A stretch of 64,000 nucleotides of DNA from Anaerofustis butyriciformans (GTDB lineage: Bacteria > Bacillota > Clostridia > Eubacteriales > Anaerofustaceae), in NCBI RefSeq assembly GCF_036289385.1, contig NZ_JAYFFH010000001.1:124001-188000 (forward strand), given 5' to 3'. Every line of letters begins with the position of its first letter. The stretch's first letter is position 1. The position numbers were made by a program, and so were the translations under genes. Positions 1 through 7,714 of this stretch are shown piece by piece. The notes beneath the pieces were generated by a model, which saw nothing but the letters and a program-made list of their open reading frames with translations, ran no database searches and was not told where the DNA came from.

Positions 1-37
1 CAACGGTTAAAAAATAATTTAGTACTTTTATATCCAT
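1..37 (-). CDS. LysR-family transcriptional regulator, N-terminus only
   Basis: Only the first 12 codons lie in the window, reading leftward from an ATG at 37 to 35. They give MDIKVLNYFLTV, the usual opening of the LysR winged-helix domain (M-x-I-x-x-L-x-Y-F-x-x-V). A strong ribosome site, AAGGAG, lies 7 bases before the ATG on the minus strand. The gene is divergent from the acetyltransferase at 159, and LysR regulators often control their divergent neighbour. The call rests on a very short stretch and needs the sequence to the left. Confidence 0.65.
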   Translation of the reverse strand, partial: MDIKVLNYFLTV

Positions 38-56
38 TTAAACGCTCCTTTATAAG

Positions 57-73
57 TATACTTTTAAAGTATA
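57..73. promoter_or_regulatory. Palindrome between divergent genes, possible operator
   Basis: TATACTTT and AAAGTATA form perfect 8-bp arms around one central base. It lies just upstream of the LysR start and about 25 bp before the -35 of the acetyltransferase promoter. A regulator site is inferred; in AT-rich DNA such palindromes also arise by chance. Confidence 0.35.
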
Positions 74-95
74 TTATCTTATATAATATATATAT

Positions 96-124
96 TTGAT
101 ATTATAGCATTTAGGATTTATAAT
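96..124 (+). promoter_or_regulatory. Sigma-70 type promoter for the acetyltransferase
   Basis: TTGATA at 96-101 and TATAAT at 119-124 are 17 bp apart, 35 bp before the acetyltransferase start. Confidence 0.6.
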
Positions 125-158
125 TGAAAGAGAAGTAGTTTATTAAAAAGGAGATAAC

Positions 159-731
159 ATGGAATTAAAAGATTACTTAAATCATTTAAACGAAGGTAAG
201 GTAGTTAAAGGCGGAAGCGACGTACATTTATATATGCATAAAGTAAGCGATGAGGCAAGAAGAATTACATCACAAATAAATGGAAAGTATCATACAAACG
301 ATGAAATAAGAGAATTATTCTCAAAACTTATTGGAAAAGAAGTTGATGAAACATTTGCTTTGTTTCCACCTTTTTATTCTGACTGTGGTAAAAATATAAC
401 CGTTGGTAAAAATGTATTTTTCAACTCCGGCTGCTGTCTGCAAGATCAAGGAGGAATTGAGATAGGGGACGGTTCACTTCTTGGGCATAACGTTGTAATA
501 GCAACACTTAATCACGATTTTAATCCAAATAAAAGAAGCGATATGCATCCAAAACCTGTAAAAATTGGTAAAAACGTATGGGTTGGCGCAAATTCTACGA
601 TAGTACCGGGAGTAACCATAGGAGACGGAGCAATAGTTGCCGCAGGGGCTGTTGTAACAAAAGATGTTGAAGCAAATTCAATCGTAGGAGGAGTTCCTGC
701 AAAGTTTATTAAATATATTAGTGAAGAATAA
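159..731 (+). CDS. Maltose/galactoside-type O-acetyltransferase
   Basis: This 190-residue protein belongs to the left-handed beta-helix (hexapeptide repeat) sugar O-acetyltransferases (LacA/Maa/NodL group), which move acetyl from acetyl-CoA to a sugar hydroxyl in the cytoplasm. Residues 1-55 look like the Mac N-terminal helical region. Hexapeptide repeats follow from about residue 75 (IGDGSLLG, IGKNVWVGANSTI, IGDGAIVAAGAVV). The conserved loop NHDF holds the likely catalytic histidine, and the family end signature GGVPAKFIK is present. The start has AAAGGAG 6 bases upstream. Length is normal for the family. The natural substrate cannot be told. It is monocistronic, with its own promoter and terminator, and divergent from a LysR gene. 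Confidence 0.88.
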   Translation: MELKDYLNHLNEGKVVKGGSDVHLYMHKVSDEARRITSQINGKYHTNDEIRELFSKLIGKEVDETFALFPPFYSDCGKNITVGKNVFFNSGCCLQDQGGIEIGDGSLLGHNVVIATLNHDFNPNKRSDMHPKPVKIGKNVWVGANSTIVPGVTIGDGAIVAAGAVVTKDVEANSIVGGVPAKFIKYISEE

Positions 732-732
732 A

Positions 733-757
733 GCACGGTTGTTACCGTGTTTTTTTA
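733..757 (+). terminator. Rho-independent terminator
   Basis: GCACGGT pairs with ACCGTGT (one G-U) around a 4-base loop, followed by a T run. It closes the acetyltransferase gene. Confidence 0.85.
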
Positions 758-766
758 TTTTTTTTG

Positions 767-800
767 TTGACAATTTAAGTATTTAAGAATATACTTAAAT
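767..800 (+). promoter_or_regulatory. Promoter with embedded ArsR-type operator
   Basis: TTGACA (767-772) and TATACT (790-795) are spaced 17 bp. A perfect inverted repeat with 10-bp arms (ATTTAAGTAT at 773-782, ATACTTAAAT at 791-800, 8-bp spacer) fills the gap between the boxes and covers the -10. This is the size and placement expected of an ArsR-family repressor site, and an ArsR gene ends the operon that starts here. Confidence 0.8.
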
Positions 801-820
801 AAAAAATTTAGGAGAAGTTA

Positions 821-1024
821 ATGAAAAGTAAATTTTATGCGGTTGTTTCAAATAATTGCGTGGCCTGCGGTGCTTGTATGAAAGTATGTCCAAGAGAGGC
901 AATAAAAGTAAAAAAAGGAGTAAGAGCTTTTGTTGATGAGTCTTTATGCGTTGGATGCGGGCTTTGTGTCAATACCTGCCCTGCGGGAGTAATCAGCAAA
1001 GTAGAAAGGGGAAAAGATGAATAA
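821..1024 (+). CDS. 2[4Fe-4S] ferredoxin
   Basis: This 67-residue electron carrier has two complete cluster motifs: C13, C16, C19, C23-P and C43, C46, C49, C53-P. It is the normal size for a clostridial-type low-potential ferredoxin, with no extra domain. The start follows AGGAG (811-815). It is first in an operon with a membrane Fe-S protein (8-nt overlap) and a two-cysteine ArsR regulator. Its likely partner is the downstream membrane protein. The physiological donor and acceptor are unknown. Confidence 0.9.
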   Translation: MKSKFYAVVSNNCVACGACMKVCPREAIKVKKGVRAFVDESLCVGCGLCVNTCPAGVISKVERGKDE

Positions 1025-1622
1025 GAAAAAACATTGGTATGATTATTTATGGATATACACACCTTTATATTTGATTTTAGGTTTATTTAACATATTATTT
1101 GCATGGCTTGGAATGATTGAATTTTTAATTCCTCTTTTTATTGCATTATTTGGAGGAAAAGCTTTTTGCAATAAATATTGTGCAAGGGGACAGTTATTTG
1201 ATATACTTGGTAATAAGTTAAATTTATCAAGAAAAAAAGTTCCTCCAAAACTTTTATCTTCTAATTGGTTTAGATATTCATTTTTATTATTTTTTATGAG
1301 TATGTTTGTTTTAATGATAATAAACACCATAAATGTATTTTGGGGAGTTAATGATTTAAAGGAAGTAATAAAAATTTTATGGACTTTTAAGGTTCCTTTT
1401 GGATTTTCTTATACTTCGTCTATTTTCCCAGACTTTGTAGCACAGTTTGCATTTGGAATGTATGGAATGATGCTTACATCTTTTATTTTAGGTTTTGTTA
1501 CTATGTTATTTTTTAGACCTAGAAGCTGGTGTGTGTACTGTCCTATGGGAACAATGACACAGTGCGTTTGTAAAATAAAGGAAGGTGGTTTTAGTGGAAT
1601 TAAAAGCGCAGAAAGTAAGTGA
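1017..1622 (+). CDS. NapH/NosR-like membrane iron-sulfur protein
   Basis: This 201-residue protein has about four membrane segments (near residues 13-45, 88-107, 145-163) and two cysteine pairs at the membrane edge: FCNKYCARG near residue 52 and WCVYCPMG near residue 177. This CxxxC plus CxxCP arrangement marks the polyferredoxin-like NapH/NosR/RnfH-type membrane electron-transfer proteins, but the C-terminal soluble ferredoxin domain of NapH is absent. The upstream ferredoxin probably supplies it. The start overlaps the ferredoxin stop and the end overlaps the ArsR gene, so translation is likely coupled. The electron-transfer role is inferred and the substrate is unknown. Confidence 0.72.
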   Translation: MNKKKHWYDYLWIYTPLYLILGLFNILFAWLGMIEFLIPLFIALFGGKAFCNKYCARGQLFDILGNKLNLSRKKVPPKLLSSNWFRYSFLLFFMSMFVLMIINTINVFWGVNDLKEVIKILWTFKVPFGFSYTSSIFPDFVAQFAFGMYGMMLTSFILGFVTMLFFRPRSWCVYCPMGTMTQCVCKIKEGGFSGIKSAESK

Positions 1623-1875
1623 TGTTTTAAAAATAATATCAAATAAAAATCGTCTTCTTATTCTATGCTATTTGGAAGAGGGAGAATTAAGCGTAGGTCA
1701 ATTAAGCGAAAAAATAGATTCTATTTCCATGGCTGCAATTTCACAGCATTTAAACGCACTTAAACTTGCGGGGATTGTAGAAAGCGAGAAAAAGGGATTA
1801 AGTGTTTTTTATCATATAAGTGATATGAGAGTTGTTGAAGTTATGAAAACTTTAAAAGAACTTTATTGTAAATAA
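1594..1875 (+). CDS. ArsR-family regulator, BigR/SqrR-like two-cysteine type
   Basis: This is a 93-residue winged-helix repressor. I place the start at GTG 1594 because AAAGGAAGG sits just upstream; a GTG at 1585 would overlap that site. The recognition helix region reads ISMAAISQHLNALKLAG. The alpha-3 metal motif ELCVCD of arsenic/cadmium sensors is missing. The only two cysteines are C25 (LLILCYLEEGE) and C92 (LKELYCK). Their positions match the dithiol pair of BigR/SqrR/YgaV persulfide sensors, spaced 66 residues in SqrR and 67 here. It probably represses its own operon through the palindrome at 773-800. Persulfide or redox sensing is inferred from the cysteine placement. Confidence 0.82.
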   Translation: MELKAQKVSDVLKIISNKNRLLILCYLEEGELSVGQLSEKIDSISMAAISQHLNALKLAGIVESEKKGLSVFYHISDMRVVEVMKTLKELYCK

Positions 1876-1877
1876 AA

Positions 1878-1906
1878 AAGAAAGTATTTATACTTTCTTT
1901 TTTTTT
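1878..1906. terminator. Bidirectional terminator
   Basis: AAGAAAGTAT pairs with ATACTTTCTT around two bases and is flanked by an A run and a T run. It serves the ArsR operon (+) and the gene ending at 1905 (-). Confidence 0.8.
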
Positions 1907-2375
1907 AAACTTCGTTGATGATTTGTACATCTTCCATTTGTTTTTTTATGTATTCGATGTTTACATCTTTTATCCATATATTTCCACTGTCAACTCCCAG
2001 TTTATTTTCATCAATATAACAGATAAGCTTTGTTGAGTCTTTGAAATATACATATAAGATTTCGCTGGTGGATTCTTTGTTTCCAAGAATTTGAATTTTA
2101 TAACTGTCCAAAGATTTTATTATTTTTGTTACTTCGTTGTCGTTTCCGCTTATGGATTTTTTTTCTTCCACAACTGACATGAAAGGCTCGCCTTTATATT
2201 TAATGTATTCTATTTTTGTTATTTCTTTACCGGCTATTTGATTATCCATTACGTTAGAGAGCATACTGCTTTTTGCAATCTTTGGAGTTAAAAATAAAAT
2301 TAAAATGAGTACTATTCCTATAATAATAAAAGGAATATATTTTTTTTTGAAATTTAAGTTGATTTTAGAATTCAT
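1905..2375 (-). CDS. Single-pass membrane protein of unknown function
   Basis: I do not recognise this 156-residue protein. A lysine-rich N-terminus (about residues 1-13) is followed by one strongly hydrophobic segment (about 14-31, IPFIIIGIVLILILFL) and an outside-facing domain of about 120 residues with alternating beta-like hydrophobic and charged stretches. No cysteine pair or catalytic motif is visible apart from one lone Cys. It starts 10 nt after the PII-like gene at 2386, so the two form a minus-strand operon. Confidence 0.65.
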   Translation of the reverse strand: MNSKINLNFKKKYIPFIIIGIVLILILFLTPKIAKSSMLSNVMDNQIAGKEITKIEYIKYKGEPFMSVVEEKKSISGNDNEVTKIIKSLDSYKIQILGNKESTSEILYVYFKDSTKLICYIDENKLGVDSGNIWIKDVNIEYIKKQMEDVQIINEV

Positions 2376-2385
2376 TTTACTTTAA

Positions 2386-2736
2386 TTATTTTAAATCCTT
2401 TCCTTTATAACCTATTACTTCCATTACAGGTATTACGAACATAAAGCCAAGTCCTTTGGTTTCAATATTGCCAAGGAGTTTCATAACTTCTATTTTTACT
2501 TCGTCCAGTTTTTCTTCGCTTTTGATGATTGAAATTATCGTAACGTTCTTAGGTTTGTTTCCGCTTAAAATTTTTCTGATAGAAGTAAATGTATAATCTT
2601 CATTATTATAATGCATGTTTACTTTTCCAAGTCCCGTTGAATTAAACAGAGTTCCTCCCACTTCGCATCTGGATAATATTTCATGCACGTCATCCACCAA
2701 ATACATATCGTTTAAAATGATAAACAGAGCATACAT
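2386..2736 (-). CDS. PII-like (GlnB-fold) signalling protein
   Basis: This 116-residue protein has the length and beta-alpha-beta pattern of PII-like proteins. It opens with MYALFIILND, continues with a central loop region (FNSTGLGKVN, then NNEDYTFTSI) and ends in a long strand (GFMFVIPVMEVIGY). Canonical PII uridylylation and ATP-loop motifs are not clear, so the ligand is unknown. It sits upstream of a small membrane protein in a two-gene operon, an arrangement seen for PII-like regulators of membrane partners. Fold assignment is by pattern only. Confidence 0.5.
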   Translation of the reverse strand: MYALFIILNDMYLVDDVHEILSRCEVGGTLFNSTGLGKVNMHYNNEDYTFTSIRKILSGNKPKNVTIISIIKSEEKLDEVKIEVMKLLGNIETKGLGFMFVIPVMEVIGYKGKDLK

Positions 2737-2825
2737 TTTTCTACCTCCACACGTATCATATATAATTTAGTGTAACACAATTTTTTAAAAAAATCTAATA
2801 AAAAACAGAGGTTTGGTATTTTTTC

Positions 2826-2854
2826 TTGTATTTTAAATTTAGTTAGGGTATAAT
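2826..2854 (+). promoter_or_regulatory. Promoter for bactofilin
   Basis: TTGTAT (2826-2831) and TATAAT (2849-2854) are spaced 17 bp, 51 bp before the bactofilin start. Confidence 0.5.
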
Positions 2855-2905
2855 TAGTAAATGATTAGACAATTTCTAAAGATTATTTAAAGAGAGGTTG
2901 ATATA

Positions 2906-3352
2906 ATGGCAAAAAGCAAGCTTCAAGTATCTAATAAAAGGGTTAATTACGAACAAATTGATACTATTGTGGGAAGTGATATAACTTTTATCGGAGATCT
3001 TGCAGCCGGTGGAAACGTAAGATATGAAGGTAACTTAAAAGGTAATGTTAATTTATCCGGTAATATTATTGTCGGAAGAAATGCATTTATTGCAGGTAAC
3101 ATTAATGCCAAAAATGTTCATATAATAGGTACGGTGGAAGGAATTGTTACATGTGAACAATTAAAAATATTATCTACCGGTAAACTAACCGGAGACGTTT
3201 ATGTTGATAACATCATCATTGATGAAGGTGCTATTTTTATAGGTGCATGCAAAACAAAAGTTGCAGATATGGAAGATGAAACTCAAATAAGCGAAGCAAT
3301 GGCAAGCGATAAAGATGTAGACTTAGACACAAAAGAATCTGAAGAAGCTTAA
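2906..3352 (+). CDS. Bactofilin (polymer-forming cytoskeletal protein)
   Basis: This 148-residue protein has the central right-handed beta-helix of bactofilins (about residues 22-115), with repeats such as IGDLAAGGNVRYEGNLKGNV, GRNAFIAGNINAKNVHI and LSTGKLTGDVYVDNIIIDEGA. The domain is flanked by a short polar N-tail and an acidic C-tail rich in D and E. Bactofilins self-assemble into filaments at the membrane without nucleotide and help place cell-envelope enzymes. It has its own promoter and follows GAGAGG. No peptidase partner lies next to it. Confidence 0.88.
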   Translation: MAKSKLQVSNKRVNYEQIDTIVGSDITFIGDLAAGGNVRYEGNLKGNVNLSGNIIVGRNAFIAGNINAKNVHIIGTVEGIVTCEQLKILSTGKLTGDVYVDNIIIDEGAIFIGACKTKVADMEDETQISEAMASDKDVDLDTKESEEA

Positions 3353-3432
3353 TTTGTGATAACCTTAATCTAAAGTTTAAATAAATTCTTTATTGAAAAA
3401 TTTAAACAATTTAATTATTTGGAGGTAAGAAA

Positions 3433-3624
3433 ATGAAAATAACAAAAGAAATGGGAATTATGGATATAGTAAACAAATATCCTCAAGCTGTTTCAGTATT
3501 TCAAGCATACGGAATGGGATGTGTAGGATGTATGGCAGCAAGATTTGAAACATTAGAAGAAGGAGCTATGGCTCACGGAATCAACGTTGACGAACTTGTT
3601 GATGATTTAAACGAAAATATTTAG
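3433..3624 (+). CDS. DUF1858 redox-disulfide protein (hybrid-cluster associated family)
   Basis: This 63-residue protein fits the DUF1858/TIGR03980 family: helix ITKEMGIMDIVNKYP, then the conserved G-M-G-C-V-G-C motif with a CxxC (C30, C33), then a helix ending in the VDELVDDLNE signature. Family members often accompany hybrid cluster proteins or other anaerobic redox enzymes and are thought to use the CxxC as a redox switch. No such partner is adjacent here. The start follows TTGGAGG, and a strong terminator follows. Confidence 0.82.
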   Translation: MKITKEMGIMDIVNKYPQAVSVFQAYGMGCVGCMAARFETLEEGAMAHGINVDELVDDLNENI

Positions 3625-3628
3625 TTTT

Positions 3629-3657
3629 AAAGCCTCTTTTATTAGAGGCTTTTTTTG
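3629..3657 (+). terminator. Rho-independent terminator
   Basis: AAAGCCTCT pairs with AGAGGCTTT and is followed by a T run. The next gene's ribosome site (GAGGAG, 3657-3662) abuts it, which argues for a separate start of transcription or read-through for that gene. Confidence 0.85.
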
Positions 3658-3666
3658 AGGAGATTT

Positions 3667-4221
3667 ATGGCGAAACATTTGTATGAAAATATATACGAAA
3701 AAGCAGATTATGTAAGAGAGAAATATTTTGTTGATACTTATCCCGTAAGTTTTGATAAATTTGATGAAATATTTGAAGATTTACACTATAAAGTGAAATT
3801 TTTTGATAATTGCGATAAGTCATGCGTTATCGGAAATATGCTTATTGTAGGCAATACTTCAATGGATGAAGAAGAATTTTTAAGGAAAAATTCTACACTA
3901 AGCGATGAGACGAAAAAGAGGAGAGAGGCTTTGGCTCATGAAGCAGGACATTTGTTCTGCCACAGCATAAATCAGCTTGAAAGTCTAGACTTATCCCTTA
4001 ATAAAGAAGAAGCTCAGGCTGATGCTTTTTCTTTGTATTTTCTAATCCCCGATGATTTGTTTGAGAATTTTTATAAAGAGTCTTATAATTCTTATGGCTC
4101 TTTTAATTATTATGAAGCCAGTGATACTTTTGGGGTTACGGTTGAATTTATAAAAAAGAGAAAAAAGTATTTTGAAAAAAGTATGAGACACGAAAAAGAA
4201 AGGTTCTTTGATGATTTTTAA
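3667..4221 (+). CDS. ImmA/IrrE-family metallopeptidase
   Basis: This 184-residue protein has the zinc motif HEAGH near residue 93 (AHEAGHLFCHS) and a downstream acidic stretch, EEAQADAFSLYFLIP, supplying the third ligand. This is the pattern of IrrE/ImmA (M78) peptidases that cleave a repressor partner. The start is ATG 3667, 4 bases after GAGGAG; an in-frame TTG at 3655 lies inside the terminator T run and is rejected. ImmA peptidases usually sit next to an XRE repressor (ImmR) or carry an N-terminal HTH. Here neither is seen, so the target is unknown. It may be a lone housekeeping member rather than part of a mobile element. Confidence 0.78.
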   Translation: MAKHLYENIYEKADYVREKYFVDTYPVSFDKFDEIFEDLHYKVKFFDNCDKSCVIGNMLIVGNTSMDEEEFLRKNSTLSDETKKRREALAHEAGHLFCHSINQLESLDLSLNKEEAQADAFSLYFLIPDDLFENFYKESYNSYGSFNYYEASDTFGVTVEFIKKRKKYFEKSMRHEKERFFDDF

Positions 4222-4251
4222 AACTTCCTTAATATTTGAGGAAGTTTTTTT
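4220..4251 (+). terminator. Rho-independent terminator
   Basis: AAAACTTCCT pairs with AGGAAGTTTT and is followed by a T run after the IrrE-like gene. Confidence 0.85.
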
Positions 4252-4342
4252 GTGACTAAAATGTGACCAAATGTTCTAATATTATTGCAATTTATCTAAA
4301 AATATATTATCTTTAACATATACATATGAAGAGGAGAGAAAA

Positions 4343-5473
4343 ATGAACATATCAAAATGGCTATGGCTTATTTCAACTCAAAATATCGGTGCAAAAAGGG
4401 CGATTGATTTATATGATTATTTCGGTTCAATTGATGCGGTATATGAAAATGATAATATAAGCGAATATATGAAAATAAAGGGCATAAATATGGATACTGC
4501 TACAAGAATGGTTACCGACAAGGATTTGAAGAAATACGATAGAATAATAGATAAAATGTATAATGAAAGCATAAACTATATTACCATGGACGATAAGTAT
4601 TATCCTTGTGCTTTAATGGATACATATGATTATCCTCCTGTTCTTTTTTATAAAGGAAAGAATCTTTTTATGGAAGATAATCCAATGATTTCAATGGTTG
4701 GAACAAGAAGAGCAAGCAATTACGGTATGAATGTCGCAAAGCAGTTTGCAAGAGAATTTTCAAATAACGGTCTTGATGTTGTAAGCGGTATGGCAATAGG
4801 AATAGATACATATGCCCATAAAGGAGCCTTAGAGGGAATGGGTGATACCATAGCTGTTTTAGGATGCGGGGTAGATAAAGTTTATCCTAAATCAAACAGG
4901 AAGATATATGATGAAATAATAGAAGGAAGAGGTATGGTTGTTAGCGAATATTTGCCAGGAACGGAACCTTTAAGTCATCATTTCCCTGCAAGAAACAGAA
5001 TAATAAGTGGGCTTTCGCAAGGAACTGTTGTTATAGAAGCATCCTTTAAAAGCGGGTCTTTGATAACTGCAAAATATGCTAACGAACAGGGAAGAGAAGT
5101 TTATGCAGTTCCGGGAAATATAACTTCCAGAGTATGCGAAGGCAGTAATGCATTATTAAAAGACGGTGCCAAACTTATTTTAAGCGCAAATGATGTTTTG
5201 GAGGATTTATATTATATTTTAAAAAGACCTGTTATGCATAAGGTTACGGAAATTATAAAAGAAGAAGATTATTATGAAGAGGATATTTTGAATAAATATA
5301 ATTTAACTAAAGACGAAAAGCTTATATGTGAACTTATAAGAGACGGTGATAATACAGCTGACTTAATAAGCAGAAAGCTTTCAAAAGAAATAAACTTTAT
5401 AAATTCAACCTTGACAATGTTAGAAATAAGAGGTATTGTTATTAGCACAGGCGCAAAGCTTGAGTTAAGATAG
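4343..5473 (+). CDS. dprA: DNA-processing protein DprA
   Basis: This 376-residue cytoplasmic protein binds single-stranded DNA and loads RecA during transformation. An N-terminal helical (SAM/HhH-like) region of about 70 residues precedes the Rossmann-like domain. Visible family motifs are VGTRRASNYG (near 116), SGMAIGIDTYAHKGAL, LGCGVDKVYPKSNR and the long FPARNRIISGLS/VIEA block followed by VYAVPGNI. A C-terminal winged-helix (about 325-376) is present. AGAGGAGAG precedes the ATG. topA follows 36 nt later, the usual dprA-topA order in Firmicutes. Confidence 0.95.
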   Translation: MNISKWLWLISTQNIGAKRAIDLYDYFGSIDAVYENDNISEYMKIKGINMDTATRMVTDKDLKKYDRIIDKMYNESINYITMDDKYYPCALMDTYDYPPVLFYKGKNLFMEDNPMISMVGTRRASNYGMNVAKQFAREFSNNGLDVVSGMAIGIDTYAHKGALEGMGDTIAVLGCGVDKVYPKSNRKIYDEIIEGRGMVVSEYLPGTEPLSHHFPARNRIISGLSQGTVVIEASFKSGSLITAKYANEQGREVYAVPGNITSRVCEGSNALLKDGAKLILSANDVLEDLYYILKRPVMHKVTEIIKEEDYYEEDILNKYNLTKDEKLICELIRDGDNTADLISRKLSKEINFINSTLTMLEIRGIVISTGAKLELR

Positions 5474-5509
5474 GCTTTGCAGTTTATTATTACTTGAAAG
5501 GAGCAGTAG

Positions 5510-7576
5510 ATGTCTTATAGATTAGTAATAGTCGAATCACCTGCTAAAGCGAAGACAATACAAAAATATCTTCCAAAGGATTGTAAGGTTGTAGCATCAA
5601 AAGGACACGTTATAGACCTTCCAAAATCAAAACTTGGAATTGATATTGAAAATAATTTTGAACCTGAATACAAGACCATAAGAGGTCAGGGGGAAAGACT
5701 TAAAAAACTTAAATCTGACGCAAAAAAAGCGGATGAAGTCATTCTCGCAACTGATAACGATAGAGAAGGAGAAGCTATTTCTTGGCATATCGCCAACTAT
5801 CTTGGTCTTGATTTGAATGATAAAAACAGAATGGAGTTTTTGGAAATTACTCCATCAGCAATAAACAACGCCATTAATCATAAAAGAAAAATAGATATGA
5901 ACATCGTTGACGCACAACAAGCAAGAAGAGTTCTTGACAGACTTGTGGGATATAAAATAAGCCCTGTACTTTGGAGTAAAGTACTTCGTGGGCTTAGTGC
6001 GGGAAGAGTTCAGTCTGTTGCTCTTAGAATGATTGTAGACAGAGAAAATGAAATAAGAAACTTTGTAAGTGAAGAATACTGGATAATGGATAGTATTTTT
6101 AACAAAAAAGATACAAAAGAAGAATTTTTCAGTAAGCTTGCTTTAATAAACGGTAAAAAAGCCCAAATAAATAATAAAGAAGAAAGCGATAAAATAATAG
6201 AAGAATTAAATAAAAATGCTTTTATTGTAAAAGACGTTAAAAAAGGAGAGAAAAAGAAAAATTCTCCACCTCCTTTTGAAACAAGTTCTCTTCAACAAGA
6301 CGCAAGCAATAAACTTGGTTTTTCAATTTCTAAAACAATGATGCTTGCTCAACAATTATATGAAGGTGTTGAAGTTGAGGGAATAGGACAAATAGGTCTT
6401 ATCACTTATCTTAGAACTGATTCTACAAGACTTTCAAAAGAAGCAGTTGATGCGGGAAGTAAGTTTATAAAAGATAAATATGGAGATGAATATCTTGGAT
6501 ATACAGGTCCTAAAGGCAAAAGCAACAGTAAAATTCAAGATGCCCATGAAGCAATTAGACCTACTGATGTAAATTTAACTCCTGAAAAATTAAAAACATC
6601 TCTTACTGCTGATCAGTTAAAACTTTATACTTTAGTTTACAACAGATTTTTGGCATCTTTGATGAGCCCTGCTGTTTATGATACTTTAAGGGTTGATATA
6701 GAAAACGGAAATTACACATTCCGTTCAACAGGTTCAAGGGTAAAATTCAAAGGTTATCTTGAAGTTTACAGTTATGCTTCAAAGAAAGAAGATGAAAATG
6801 AAAGTATACCGCTTCTAGAAAAAGGCGAAGAGGTTTTATTAAAAGAATTAAAACCTGCTCAAAAATTCACACAGCCTCCTGCAAGATATAACGAGGCAAG
6901 TCTTGTTAAGGTTTTAAAAGAAGAGGGAATAGGAAGACCTTCTACATATTCTCAAATAATCAATACAATAAAAAACAGAGGATATGTTGAACTTGACCAA
7001 AGAAGATTTGTTCCAACAATGATAGGGGAAGCCGTTGATAAACTTTTAAGGGAGAATTTCGAGGATATAGTAGATATAGATTTTACGGCGAACATGGAAA
7101 GTAATCTTGATGATATTGAAGAAGGAAGCAAAAAATGGAAAGACGTAATATCTGATTTTTACAAAGGCCTTGAAAAAGAACTTGAACATGTTAAGGAAAT
7201 TGAAAGAATAAAACTTCCGGAAGAACAAACCGATGAAGTATGCGAAAACTGTGGTAAACCTATGGTTATAAAATACGGTAGATTTGGAAAGTTTATGGCT
7301 TGCAGCGGTTATCCGGAATGTAAGACCACAAAGGCTATCGTTAAAGAAATTGATGCTTCTTGCCCAAAATGCGGCGGTCAAATTGTTGAAAGAAAAAGCA
7401 AAAAAGGAAGTGTATTTTACGGATGTAAGAACTATCCTAACTGTGATTTTGCTTCTTCACAAAAACCAACGAGAAAACTTTGTCCTAAATGCGGAGAAAT
7501 TTTATACGAAAGCAAAGGTAAAAAGAAAAGTTTATTTTGCAAAAACAAAGAATGTAAATATAAAGAAGAATTATAA
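5510..7576 (+). CDS. topA: DNA topoisomerase I (type IA)
   Basis: This 688-residue enzyme relaxes negative supercoils. A Toprim domain opens the protein (LVIVESPAKAKTI, then DNDREGEAISWHI). The active-site tyrosine lies in ITYLRTDSTRLS near residue 300. The C-terminal quarter carries three four-cysteine zinc ribbons (CENCGKP..CSGYPEC, CPKCGGQ..CKNYPNC, CPKCGE..CKNKEC). Length and order are normal for bacterial TopA. The start follows AAAGGAG, and it is probably cotranscribed with dprA. Confidence 0.97.
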   Translation: MSYRLVIVESPAKAKTIQKYLPKDCKVVASKGHVIDLPKSKLGIDIENNFEPEYKTIRGQGERLKKLKSDAKKADEVILATDNDREGEAISWHIANYLGLDLNDKNRMEFLEITPSAINNAINHKRKIDMNIVDAQQARRVLDRLVGYKISPVLWSKVLRGLSAGRVQSVALRMIVDRENEIRNFVSEEYWIMDSIFNKKDTKEEFFSKLALINGKKAQINNKEESDKIIEELNKNAFIVKDVKKGEKKKNSPPPFETSSLQQDASNKLGFSISKTMMLAQQLYEGVEVEGIGQIGLITYLRTDSTRLSKEAVDAGSKFIKDKYGDEYLGYTGPKGKSNSKIQDAHEAIRPTDVNLTPEKLKTSLTADQLKLYTLVYNRFLASLMSPAVYDTLRVDIENGNYTFRSTGSRVKFKGYLEVYSYASKKEDENESIPLLEKGEEVLLKELKPAQKFTQPPARYNEASLVKVLKEEGIGRPSTYSQIINTIKNRGYVELDQRRFVPTMIGEAVDKLLRENFEDIVDIDFTANMESNLDDIEEGSKKWKDVISDFYKGLEKELEHVKEIERIKLPEEQTDEVCENCGKPMVIKYGRFGKFMACSGYPECKTTKAIVKEIDASCPKCGGQIVERKSKKGSVFYGCKNYPNCDFASSQKPTRKLCPKCGEILYESKGKKKSLFCKNKECKYKEEL

Positions 7577-7577
7577 A

Positions 7578-7602
7578 AAGAGAGGAGACTCTCTTTTTTT
7601 TA
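7578..7602 (+). terminator. Rho-independent terminator after topA
   Basis: AAGAGAG pairs with CTCTCTT around GAGA and is followed by a T run. Confidence 0.85.
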
Positions 7603-7633
7603 TGTAAAATTTCTATTATAATTAATTTATTTG

Positions 7634-7662
7634 TTTACACATGAGTAATAAAGGTATATAAT
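7634..7662 (+). promoter_or_regulatory. Promoter for the leucine-rich surface protein
   Basis: TTTACA (7634-7639) and TATAAT (7657-7662) are spaced 17 bp. The transcribed leader is about 45 nt. Confidence 0.6.
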
Positions 7663-7714
7663 ATGTTACGTATACAGTAATCATAATAAAAAATACATAA
7701 AGGGGATACAATCA

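Noticed and set aside
7284..7607. 107-codon frame at the end of topA
   Set aside because: It is an out-of-frame shadow of the zinc-ribbon region of topA.
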